Below are positions 9,493 to 16,468 of a stretch of DNA of 64,000 bases, piece after piece (the first letter of the stretch is position 1; every line of letters starts with the position of its first letter). The notes beneath the pieces were generated by a model. That model did no database searches and was not told where the DNA came from. It saw nothing but the letters and a program-made list of their open reading frames with translations. Position numbers and translations under genes: made by a program. The stretch is from Mxb001 sp964537955 (GTDB taxonomy: Bacteria > Actinomycetota > Actinomycetes > S36-B12). The stretch is from assembly GCA_964537955.1 (NCBI GenBank), contig CAZICY010000005.1:4689-68688 (forward strand). Reading direction: 5' to 3'.

Positions 9493-11897
9493 TGGGCACC
9501 TCCCTGTGCGGTCTGGATAGCCCGCCAGACGTTCTCCGGCGTGGCCGGCATCTTGACGTCGGTGACACCCATCGGGCGGAGGGCATCGACGATGGCGTTG
9601 ATGATCGCCGGAGGAGATGCGATGGCACCTGCCTCGCCTACGCCCTTGGTGCCCAGCGGGTTGGTCGACGACGGGGTCACCGTGCGGTCGGTCGTGAAGC
9701 TCGGCAGGTCTGCCGCGCTCGGGATGAGGTAGTCGGCAAAGCTCGCGGTGAGCAGGTTGCCGTCGGAGTCGTACTCCACGCCCTCGTAGAGCGCCTGACC
9801 GATGCCGCACGCGAGTCCGCCGTGCACCTGGCCCTCGACGATGAGCGGATTGACCTGGATGCCGACATCGTCGACCGCGACGTAGCTGCGGATCTTCGAC
9901 TTGCCGGTCTCCGTGTCGACCTCGATCGCGCACAGGTGAGTCCCATGCGGGTAGGAGAAGTCATCCGGGTCCACCGTGGCCTCCGCCTGCAGGGTCGGCT
10001 CGACGCCGTCCGGCAGGTTGTGCGCGGAGAAGGCCTCGAACGCCACCGCCGCGAGCGGCTGCGACTTGGCCGGATCGCCCTTGACGCGGAAGGCGCCCTG
10101 GATGAACTCCAGGTCGTCCACCGAGCACTCGAGCTGATGCGCTGCGATGACCTTCGCCTTCTCCACCAGGCGCTCGGCCGCCTTCTTGATGGCCTGGCCG
10201 CCGACGGCCAGCGAGCGCGAGCCGTAGGTGTCCATGCCGTAGGGCGCGCGGCCGGTGTCGCCGTGGACCACCTCGATGTCATCGACGGGGACGCCGAGGA
10301 TGCTCGAGGCGATCTGGCTCCAGGCGGTCTCGTGACCCTGGCCATGGGGCGAGGTGCCGGTGATGAGCTCGATCTTGCCCGTGGGCAGGGCGCGAATCGT
10401 GCAGTGCTCCCAGCCGCCTGCGACGTACTTCAGGGCGCCCAGGGTGCGCGAGGGGGCCAGGCCGCACATCTCGGTGAAGGTCGAGATACCGATGCCCAGC
10501 TGCACGGGATCGCCCGAGGCTCGGCGCTGCTCCTGCTCGGCGCGCAGGGCGTCGTAGCCGAAGAGCTCCATGGCCTTCGCCGTGGCGGCCTCGTAGTTGC
10601 CGGTGTCGTAGGTGAGCCCGGCGACAGTGGCGTAGGGGAACTCCTCGTGCGTGATCCAGTTCATCTCGCGGAGTTTCATCGGATCCATGTCCAGCTCGGC
10701 GGCGAGCTCGTCGATGATGCGCTCGATGGCGTACGTCGCCTCCGGTCGTCCGGCACCGCGGATGGCGTCGGTCGGCGTCGTGTTGGTGAAGACTCCCGTG
10801 CAGTCGAACTCGTACGTCGGCATCTTGTAGATCGCCGGGTACATGAACATGCCGAGGAGCGGGATGCCCGGAGTGATGATCTGAAGGTAGGCGCCCATGT
10901 TGGCGATGAGCTCGACCTTCATGCCCAGGAGCTTGCCGTCCTTGGTGGCGGCAATGGTGATGTCCTGGATCTGGTCACGGCCATGGTGCGAGGCGACCAT
11001 GTCCTCGCTGCGCGTCTCGGTCCACTTGACCGGACGGCCGAGATGGCGGGCGATCTGCACTGCGAGGACCTCCTCGCGGTAGAGCTGCAGCTTTCCGCCG
11101 AACCCGCCACCGACGTCGGGGGCGATCACGCGGAGGGAGTTCTCCGGCAGGCCCGTGACGAGCGCGAGCAGCACGCGCAGGATGTGCGGGATCTGCGTGG
11201 CTGACCAGATGGTCATCTCGTTGCTCATGCCCATCGGCGAGGCGACCACGGCGCGAGGCTCCATGTAGCCGGCGATGATGCGCTGGTTGATGAAGCGCCG
11301 CTTGACGACGACGGCATCGTCGCCGGCCGCCTTGACAGCCGCGTCGAAGGCACCGTCGCCCTGAGGATGGAGCGGGAACGTGTAGCAGACGTTGGTGCCG
11401 TGGCTGCCGTCCGCAGCGTCATGAACCGCAGTCGAACCCTGCTTGAGTGCCGCCTCCATGTCGATGACGGCGGGCAGCGGCTCGTAGTCGACCTCGATCG
11501 CATCGAGTGCGTCGGCAGCGGCGTACTTGTCGGTCGCGAGCACGACTGCGACGCAGTCACCGACGTGGCGGACCTTGTCGACTGCCAGTGCAGGGAAGGC
11601 CGGCATCTGGATGTCGTCGGTCACCGGCCACACGCAGGGGATCGAACCGTTGAGGTCGCCGAGGTCCTTGGCCGTGAAGGCCGCGACGACGTGGGGCCGC
11701 TTGAGCGCCGGGGTGACGTCGAGGTTGGTGATCTTGGCGTGGGCCATGGGGCTACGCAGGATCGCCATGTGCAGCGTGCCGGGCAGCTGGATGTTGTCGG
11801 TCCAGTTGGTCTGGCCGTGGAGCAGGCGCGCATCCTCCTTGCGGCGCAGCGGCCGGCCCATCGCATTGGCGTTGGTGTCGGGCAGTGTGTCGGTCAC
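9489..11897 (-). CDS. coxL: molybdenum hydroxylase large subunit (CoxL-like, form II)
   Basis: Molybdopterin-cytosine-dinucleotide-binding catalytic subunit, 802 residues. GGGFGGK near residue 263, GQGHET and the catalytic Glu755 in GVGEAG are present. The active-site loop reads AIRGAGR (378-384): it is the form II type (AYRGAGR) with Ile in place of Tyr, and clearly not the AYxCSFR loop of form I CO dehydrogenases. The S-L-M gene order is also form II. CO oxidation by form II enzymes is poorly supported, so treat it as a molybdenum hydroxylase of unknown substrate. GTG start, 4-base overlap with coxS. No maturation genes (coxDEFG) are in the window. Confidence 0.9.
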   Translation of the reverse strand: MTDTLPDTNANAMGRPLRRKEDARLLHGQTNWTDNIQLPGTLHMAILRSPMAHAKITNLDVTPALKRPHVVAAFTAKDLGDLNGSIPCVWPVTDDIQMPAFPALAVDKVRHVGDCVAVVLATDKYAAADALDAIEVDYEPLPAVIDMEAALKQGSTAVHDAADGSHGTNVCYTFPLHPQGDGAFDAAVKAAGDDAVVVKRRFINQRIIAGYMEPRAVVASPMGMSNEMTIWSATQIPHILRVLLALVTGLPENSLRVIAPDVGGGFGGKLQLYREEVLAVQIARHLGRPVKWTETRSEDMVASHHGRDQIQDITIAATKDGKLLGMKVELIANMGAYLQIITPGIPLLGMFMYPAIYKMPTYEFDCTGVFTNTTPTDAIRGAGRPEATYAIERIIDELAAELDMDPMKLREMNWITHEEFPYATVAGLTYDTGNYEAATAKAMELFGYDALRAEQEQRRASGDPVQLGIGISTFTEMCGLAPSRTLGALKYVAGGWEHCTIRALPTGKIELITGTSPHGQGHETAWSQIASSILGVPVDDIEVVHGDTGRAPYGMDTYGSRSLAVGGQAIKKAAERLVEKAKVIAAHQLECSVDDLEFIQGAFRVKGDPAKSQPLAAVAFEAFSAHNLPDGVEPTLQAEATVDPDDFSYPHGTHLCAIEVDTETGKSKIRSYVAVDDVGIQVNPLIVEGQVHGGLACGIGQALYEGVEYDSDGNLLTASFADYLIPSAADLPSFTTDRTVTPSSTNPLGTKGVGEAGAIASPPAIINAIVDALRPMGVTDVKMPATPENVWRAIQTAQGGAQ

Positions 11898-12376
11898 TTG
11901 GTGCCCCCCATGAGCTCAGCGGCGTACTCCACCGACTTGACGATGTTGTGGTAGCCCGTGCAGCGGCACAGGTTGCCCTCGAGTCCCTCGCGGATCTCCT
12001 CCTCGGAGGGGTTCGGGTTCTCCTGGAGCAGATCCACCGCCGCCATGACCATGCCGGGCGTGCAGTAGCCGCACTGCAGGCCGTGGCACTCCTTGAAGGC
12101 GGTCTGGACGGGATGCCACTTGTGCTCGCCTTCGGCGAGGCCCTGGACAGTGAGGACCTCGTGGCCATCGGCCTGGACGGCGAGCACGCTGCAGGACTTG
12201 ACGCTCTTGCCGTCGAGCAGGACGGTGCAGGCGCCGCAATTGGAGGTGTCGCAGCCGATGACGGTGCCGACGCGGCCGACGTCCTCGCGAAGGAAGTGGA
12301 CGAGCAGTCGTCGAGGCTCGACCTCGACGTCGTAGACCGTGCCATCCACGGTCACGCTGATGGGGATGTGGGTCAT
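11894..12376 (-). CDS. coxS: molybdenum hydroxylase [2Fe-2S] subunit (CoxS family)
   Basis: Electron-transfer subunit of 160 residues with both expected clusters: plant-type ferredoxin ligands Cys42, 47, 50 and 62, and the C-terminal domain ligands Cys102, 105, 137 and 139 (QCGYC and LCRC). I chose the ATG at 12376, preceded by GGGAG with 4 nt spacing; in-frame upstream ATG at 12397 would add seven residues. First gene of the operon; a 4-base GTGA overlap couples it to coxL. Confidence 0.93.
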   Translation of the reverse strand: MTHIPISVTVDGTVYDVEVEPRRLLVHFLREDVGRVGTVIGCDTSNCGACTVLLDGKSVKSCSVLAVQADGHEVLTVQGLAEGEHKWHPVQTAFKECHGLQCGYCTPGMVMAAVDLLQENPNPSEEEIREGLEGNLCRCTGYHNIVKSVEYAAELMGGTK

Positions 12377-12426
12377 GATTCTCCCGGGTGAGCTCATGGG
12401 GCGATCCGAGGCACGCCACCCGCCCC

Positions 12427-12450
12427 GTCGGACGGGCAAGTCCGACGCTA
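12427..12450 (-). promoter_or_regulatory. cox promoter -10 box with overlapping inverted repeat
   Basis: On the minus strand TAGCGT (complement of 12445-12450) is a good -10 box, predicting transcription from about 12438 and a 60-nt leader for coxS. GTCGGAC (12427-12433) and GTCCGAC (12440-12446), 7-bp arms with a 6-nt spacer, overlap the box and the predicted start point, as a repressor operator would. The regulator is not identified. Confidence 0.45.
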
Positions 12451-12514
12451 GGCGCTAGGGCGACCCCGCGTGGCGGTTTCGCTGCGAATCCTTCCCCTGG
12501 GCCCAGGGCCGGGC

Positions 12515-12520
12515 TACGGT
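12515..12520 (+). promoter_or_regulatory. possible -10 box TACGGT for the first DUF4190 gene
   Basis: TACGGT lies 46 bp before the ATG at 12567, which has its own GGAGG (12557-12561). The 190-bp interval 12377-12566 therefore holds back-to-back promoters for coxS and this gene and no other visible feature. Confidence 0.35.
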
Positions 12521-12566
12521 CGGCTCCGAGGCCGCCGAGAGTCGGCGCCCGAATCTCGGAGGACGC

Positions 12567-12938
12567 ATGTCGACGGTTCCGCCGCCCCCACCCCCGCCCC
12601 CGCCGCCGCCCCCCGGCCCTCCGGCCCCGCCGCCTCCGCCCGTCAGCCCGCAGCCCGGTGGCAGCGACGTCCCTCAGAACGGCATGGGCATCGCGGGGCT
12701 CGTGCTGGCGATCCTGGGCCTGGTCGGCTGCATTCCCTTCATCGGCAGCATCCTGGGAATCGTCTTCGGATGGATCGGCATGAAGAACGCCGCAGAGGGC
12801 CGCGCCAACAATGGGGGCGTAGCCAAGGCCGGCTTCATCATCGGCATCGTCTCGCTCATCCTGTGGACGGTCATCACGATCATCTATGTCGTGTTCATCG
12901 CCGCCATGGTTGCCAATGACCCCAAGATGATGAACTAG
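12567..12938 (+). CDS. DUF4190 membrane protein with polyproline N-terminus
   Basis: A 123-residue protein: residues 4-30 are almost pure proline with a few Gly/Ala, followed by two hydrophobic segments (about 40-70 and 85-115) joined by a short GWIGMKNAAEGRANN loop, which is the DUF4190 pattern. The cytoplasmic proline tract may bind SH3/WW-like partners or cause ribosome pausing; function is unknown. GGAGG precedes the ATG with 5 nt spacing. A palindromic terminator follows, then a second DUF4190 gene. Confidence 0.8.
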   Translation: MSTVPPPPPPPPPPPPGPPAPPPPPVSPQPGGSDVPQNGMGIAGLVLAILGLVGCIPFIGSILGIVFGWIGMKNAAEGRANNGGVAKAGFIIGIVSLILWTVITIIYVVFIAAMVANDPKMMN

Positions 12939-12979
12939 CCGGGGCGAGCACATCGGACGTGCCGCACGCGAGTGCGCAT

Positions 12980-13013
12980 GTGTGGGCGAGGACCGTACGG
13001 TCCTCGCCCACAC
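12980..13013. terminator. 34-bp perfect palindrome, probable terminator
   Basis: Positions 12980-13013 read identically on both strands with centre CGTACG, so the RNA can form a stem of up to 15 pairs with a minimal loop. It lies between two DUF4190 genes with no T-tract. As DNA it is symmetric enough to bind a protein, but its position 42 bp after a stop codon fits a terminator best. Confidence 0.7.
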
Positions 13014-13038
13014 GCATGTAGGGCACAGCATGCGTCGC

Positions 13039-13044
13039 TAGGCT
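13039..13044 (+). promoter_or_regulatory. -10 box TAGGCT, leaderless promoter of second DUF4190 gene
   Basis: TAGGCT, then 6 nt (GCGCAC), then the ATG at 13051, with no Shine-Dalgarno. Confidence 0.6.
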
Positions 13045-13050
13045 GCGCAC

Positions 13051-13428
13051 ATGGACGATGCATCGGACCCCGCCTCGGAGTCGGATGGTCCCAGCGAGTC
13101 CGTCGGTCCACCGGAGTCCGTCAGCGACGCGTCCGCTGCTGCCGCGGCTTCGCTACCTCCCGACTCGTCCGTCCTGCCTCGACCGAGCAACCTGGCCGTG
13201 TGGGCCTTCGTCCTGGCCCTCCTCGGGTCGGTCCCCCTGTTACCCATCATCGGCAGCGTGCTGGGCTTCGTGCTCGGGCGGGTGGCGATCCGGCAGGCCG
13301 ACTCCCGCCGCGTGCGCGGGGGCCGCGGCCTCGCTATCGCCGCCGTGACCATCTCCGTCGTCACCCTCGTGGTCATCGCGCTCGCGGTCGCGGCGTACGC
13401 CCTCGCGGTCGCCTACCTCGACATCTGA
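13051..13428 (+). CDS. DUF4190 membrane protein with acidic Ser-rich N-terminus
   Basis: A 125-residue protein: residues 1-45 are Asp/Ser/Glu/Pro-rich and probably disordered, then two hydrophobic segments (about 50-75 and 90-120) around a VAIRQADSRRVRGG loop. It shares the PLLPIIGSVLGFVLG-like motif with the neighbouring 12567 gene, so the pair look like diverged paralogues with unrelated N-terminal tails. Function unknown. It is leaderless by promoter position and is followed 13 nt later by guaA, which has its own -10 box. Confidence 0.78.
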   Translation: MDDASDPASESDGPSESVGPPESVSDASAAAAASLPPDSSVLPRPSNLAVWAFVLALLGSVPLLPIIGSVLGFVLGRVAIRQADSRRVRGGRGLAIAAVTISVVTLVVIALAVAAYALAVAYLDI

Positions 13429-13429
13429 C

Positions 13430-13435
13430 TACGCT
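13430..13435 (+). promoter_or_regulatory. -10 box TACGCT, leaderless promoter of guaA
   Basis: TACGCT, then 6 nt (CCAGCC), then the guaA ATG at 13442, with no Shine-Dalgarno. Confidence 0.6.
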
Positions 13436-13441
13436 CCAGCC

Positions 13442-15016
13442 ATGGCTGCGCCTGCAACCCGACCCGTCCTCGTCGTCGACTTCGGGGCGCAGTACGCCCA
13501 GCTCATCGCCCGACGGGTCCGGGAGGCGCACGTCTACTCCGAGATCGTGCCGCACACCATGAGCGTGGCCGACATGCTCGCCAAGCAGCCCGCGGCGATC
13601 GTGCTCTCGGGCGGCCCGAGCAGTGTCTACGCCGAGGGTGCCCCGTCGGTCGACGCTGCGCTCTTCGACTCAGGCGTGCCCGTCTTCGGCATCTGCTACG
13701 GCTTCCAGGCCATGGCGCAGGCACTGGGGGGCACGGTGGAGCGCACCGGCCTCAGCGAGTTCGGCGGCACCCCGCTCGAGGTGACGCAGACGTCATCCGC
13801 GCTCTTCGCCGGCCTGCCGGACCGCCAGTCTGTGTGGATGTCGCATGGCGACAGCGTCACGGCGGCCCCCGAGGGATTTGCCGTCACAGCCACGAGCGCG
13901 GGAGCACCTGTCGCCGCCATGGAGGCGGTCGATCGACGACTGGCCGGGGTGCAGTTCCACCCCGAGGTCATGCACAGCGAGCACGGTCAGCGCGTCCTCG
14001 AGAGATTCCTTCACGGCATCGCCGGCCTGGAGCCGACCTGGACCACCGAGGGCGTCATCGACGACCAGGTCGAGCGCATCCGCGAGCAGGTGGGCGACGG
14101 GCTGGTGGTCTGCGGACTGTCCGGCGGGGTCGACTCCGCGGTTGCGGCGGCGCTTGTGCAGCGCGCCGTCGGGGATCAGCTCACCTGCGTCTTCGTGGAC
14201 CATGGCCTGCTTCGGGCGGGCGAGGCCGAGCAGGTGGAGCGCGACTTCGTCGCCGCGACAGGCGTGCGCCTGGTCGTCGTGGACGCCCAGCAGCGCTTCC
14301 TGGATGCGCTCGCCGGCGTCACGGACCCGGAGCAGAAGCGCAAGATCATCGGACGCGAGTTCATCCGGGTGTTCGAGGACGCCGCGCGCGACGTCGTCGC
14401 CGAGGCGGGTGAGTCCGGTCGGACGGTCGACTTCCTCGTGCAGGGCACGCTCTACCCCGACGTGGTGGAGTCGGGCGGGGGCACGGGCACGGCCAACATC
14501 AAGAGCCACCACAACGTCGGGGGATTGCCCGACGACCTTGCCTTCACTCTCGTGGAGCCCCTGCGCACCCTCTTCAAGGACGAGGTGCGCCAGGTGGGCC
14601 TGGAACTCGGCCTACCGCCGGAGATCGTCTGGCGCCACCCCTTCCCCGGGCCGGGACTTGCGATCCGGATCGTCGGAGCCGTGGACGCAGAGCGGCTGGA
14701 GATCCTGCGCGCCGCGGACGCGATCGCCCGAGCCGAGCTCACGGCGGCCGGACTCGACCGCGACGTGTGGCAGTTCCCCGTGGTGCTCCTCGCCGACGTC
14801 CGGTCGGTGGGCGTGCAGGGGGACGGCCGCACCTACGGCCACCCCATCGTCCTGCGGCCGGTCTCCAGCGAGGACGCCATGACGGCGGACTGGTCGCGCC
14901 TGCCGCACGACCTCATCGCCCGGATCTCGACGCGGATCACCAACGAGGTGCGCGAGGTCAATCGGGTGGTGTTGGACGTGACGAGCAAGCCACCCGGCAC
15001 CATCGAGTGGGAGTAG
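13442..15016 (+). CDS. guaA: GMP synthase (glutamine-hydrolysing)
   Basis: Aminates XMP to GMP, completing the branch begun by GuaB. The 524-residue protein has the class I glutamine amidotransferase domain (nucleophile Cys85 in GICYGF, His/Glu in QFHPE near residue 178), the ATP-pyrophosphatase P-loop SGGVDS near residue 225, and the dimerisation domain ending in KPPGTIEWE, the conserved family C-terminus. Full length. The last 20 nt are nearly repeated in frame 51 nt downstream (see the repeat entry). Confidence 0.98.
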   Translation: MAAPATRPVLVVDFGAQYAQLIARRVREAHVYSEIVPHTMSVADMLAKQPAAIVLSGGPSSVYAEGAPSVDAALFDSGVPVFGICYGFQAMAQALGGTVERTGLSEFGGTPLEVTQTSSALFAGLPDRQSVWMSHGDSVTAAPEGFAVTATSAGAPVAAMEAVDRRLAGVQFHPEVMHSEHGQRVLERFLHGIAGLEPTWTTEGVIDDQVERIREQVGDGLVVCGLSGGVDSAVAAALVQRAVGDQLTCVFVDHGLLRAGEAEQVERDFVAATGVRLVVVDAQQRFLDALAGVTDPEQKRKIIGREFIRVFEDAARDVVAEAGESGRTVDFLVQGTLYPDVVESGGGTGTANIKSHHNVGGLPDDLAFTLVEPLRTLFKDEVRQVGLELGLPPEIVWRHPFPGPGLAIRIVGAVDAERLEILRAADAIARAELTAAGLDRDVWQFPVVLLADVRSVGVQGDGRTYGHPIVLRPVSSEDAMTADWSRLPHDLIARISTRITNEVREVNRVVLDVTSKPPGTIEWE

Positions 15017-15071
15017 CCGGGCGGAGCCCGGCTCGTCCCACTCTCGGCCGGTATCGAGTGGGAATAGCCGG
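15001..15071 (+). repeat. direct repeat of the guaA 3' end
   Basis: 15001-15020 (last codons and stop of guaA) and 15052-15071 match at 18 of 20 positions. The offset is 51 nt, so both copies are in the guaA frame and both encode Ile-Glu-Trp-Glu-stop, differing by a synonymous GAG/GAA in the last codon. Confidence 0.85.
15015..15033 (+). terminator. short hairpin at the guaA stop codon
   Basis: AGCCGGGC and GCCCGGCT pair perfectly (8 bp) around a GGA loop, beginning inside the stop codon. No T-tract; a plausible but modest terminator for guaA. Confidence 0.5.
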
Positions 15072-15079
15072 CTCTCGGC

Positions 15080-15085
15080 TAGGGT
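15080..15085 (+). promoter_or_regulatory. -10 box TAGGGT, leaderless promoter of the 15092 gene
   Basis: TAGGGT, then 6 nt (GAAGAC), then the GTG at 15092. Confidence 0.6.
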
Positions 15086-15091
15086 GAAGAC

Positions 15092-15445
15092 GTGGAATTC
15101 GTCTACAACCTCCTCGTCGTCCTGCACTTCATCGGCCTCGCCAGCCTCCTGGGCGGCTTCCTCGTCCAGATGAAGTCCCCGGACAAGGGCGTGAATCCCG
15201 CGATGCTGCACGGCGCGCTCACCCAGCTCGTCACGGGCGTGGCCCTGGTGGGCATTGCCTCCGCCGGGCTGGTCCCCGGCGAGGAAGTGGACCACGCCAA
15301 GATCGCGGTGAAGCTGGTGATCGTCCTCGTCATCACCGCCCTGGCCTTCGTCGGCCGCAAGCGCACACCGCCGCAGGTGGGCCTGTGGGGTGCCATCGGC
15401 GCCCTCACGCTCGTCAACGTGGTGATCGCGGTCTTCTGGAACTGA
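15092..15445 (+). CDS. small four-helix membrane protein
   Basis: 117 residues with four predicted transmembrane segments (about 3-25, 42-60, 70-86, 95-115). A conserved-looking His12 in helix 1 and the loop MKSPDKGVNPAMLHGA are the only polar features. Small integral membrane proteins of this kind occur after guaA in other actinobacteria, but I do not recognise a function. GTG start, leaderless by promoter position. It converges with the PIG-L gene; the 136-bp gap contains TCGAGCC/GGCTCGA arms (15465-15471, 15497-15503) that may be a weak terminator. Confidence 0.7.
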   Translation: MEFVYNLLVVLHFIGLASLLGGFLVQMKSPDKGVNPAMLHGALTQLVTGVALVGIASAGLVPGEEVDHAKIAVKLVIVLVITALAFVGRKRTPPQVGLWGAIGALTLVNVVIAVFWN

Positions 15446-15581
15446 GCCAGAGGGAACGCGAGATTCGAGCCCACAAGGTCGCTTTTCGGCGTTCTCGGCT
15501 CGAGTGTCGCCGGGTTAAGCGTAAGTGCGGGCTTGCACGCGCGTCGCGTCGATGATGAGCCGCACCATCACCGCAGACCCC

Positions 15582-16310
15582 CTATGGGATCGTCACGCGC
15601 ATGAAGGCTTCGGCCAGGCGCCCCTCGGGTAGGCCGCCGTGCTGAGCCGCCATGGTCATCCATCCGTGGATGCGCTCCTCCAGGTCGTCTATGTGCGCGG
15701 TCTGGCTTTCGTGTGCACGCAATGCAGCGATCTTGAGGTCGACCCGGTCGGTGACATCGACGACATGGTTGGGCTCGGGTGCTCCCATCACCCAGACATC
15801 GTGCACCGTCCAGGCGTCGAGGCCCTCGTCGGCGAGAAGCGCGGGGTGTGCGAACGGATTGCGCGCGTCGGGATAGATCGCGAAGATCGCGGCCTCGCCG
15901 GCGGCCATGTGGTCGGGGTGGGAGGCCGGGATGCGCGCCCAGTTGCGCTCGGGCGACTGGATGAGCATGCGCTCGGGCCGAACCTGGCGGATGACCCGGC
16001 TGATGTCACGGCGCAGGCCCTGCGACACCTCGAGCTCGCCGTCGCGGTAGCCCAGGAAGCGCACATCCTCCACTCCCAGGACCCGACCGGCGGCGACCTG
16101 CTCCTCCCGCCTAATCCGGGGGATCTGCGAGCGGGGGACGTCCGGGTCGAAGCCACCCGCGTCGCCGTCCGTGACGACGCAGTAGGTGACCTGGGTCCCC
16201 TGGGCGACCCATGAGGCGACCGTGCCGCCCGCGCCGAAATCGACGTCGTCCGGATGCGCGGTGACCACCAGGGCCCGGGCGGGGGTCTCCTCGCTTGCGG
16301 CGGCGTTCAT
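15582..16310 (-). CDS. PIG-L (LmbE) family deacetylase
   Basis: Zinc-dependent N-deacetylase family, 242 residues. The metal-binding AHPDD motif is at residues 18-22, with the third ligand His in SHPDH near residue 132. Relatives act on N-acetylglucosaminyl compounds (MshB, Mca in mycothiol metabolism) or on antibiotics and lipids; this one cannot be assigned to a substrate by sequence alone. In a mycothiol-producing lineage MshB or Mca-like roles are possible but no mycothiol gene is near. ATG start at 16310; the upstream gene on the other strand is divergent. Confidence 0.85.
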   Translation of the reverse strand: MNAAASEETPARALVVTAHPDDVDFGAGGTVASWVAQGTQVTYCVVTDGDAGGFDPDVPRSQIPRIRREEQVAAGRVLGVEDVRFLGYRDGELEVSQGLRRDISRVIRQVRPERMLIQSPERNWARIPASHPDHMAAGEAAIFAIYPDARNPFAHPALLADEGLDAWTVHDVWVMGAPEPNHVVDVTDRVDLKIAALRAHESQTAHIDDLEERIHGWMTMAAQHGGLPEGRLAEAFMRVTIP

Positions 16311-16468
16311 CGGTCCTCGATTCGTTCTGGATTGGGGTGCTGACGTGGGGAAACGCTATGCTCCTGGCCCGTCCAGAGGCCGGGCCGATGGTGAAGATCT
16401 GGAGACTTTCCGGGGAAACGCGCGTGACGAACGGGGCTCCCGAGCCGCCAGGGGCTACCTTGGACGGC

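Noticed and set aside
9477..11204. A 575-codon plus-strand open frame
   Set aside because: Shadow of coxL; the CoxL reading has all molybdenum-enzyme motifs and neat GTGA overlaps with its neighbours.
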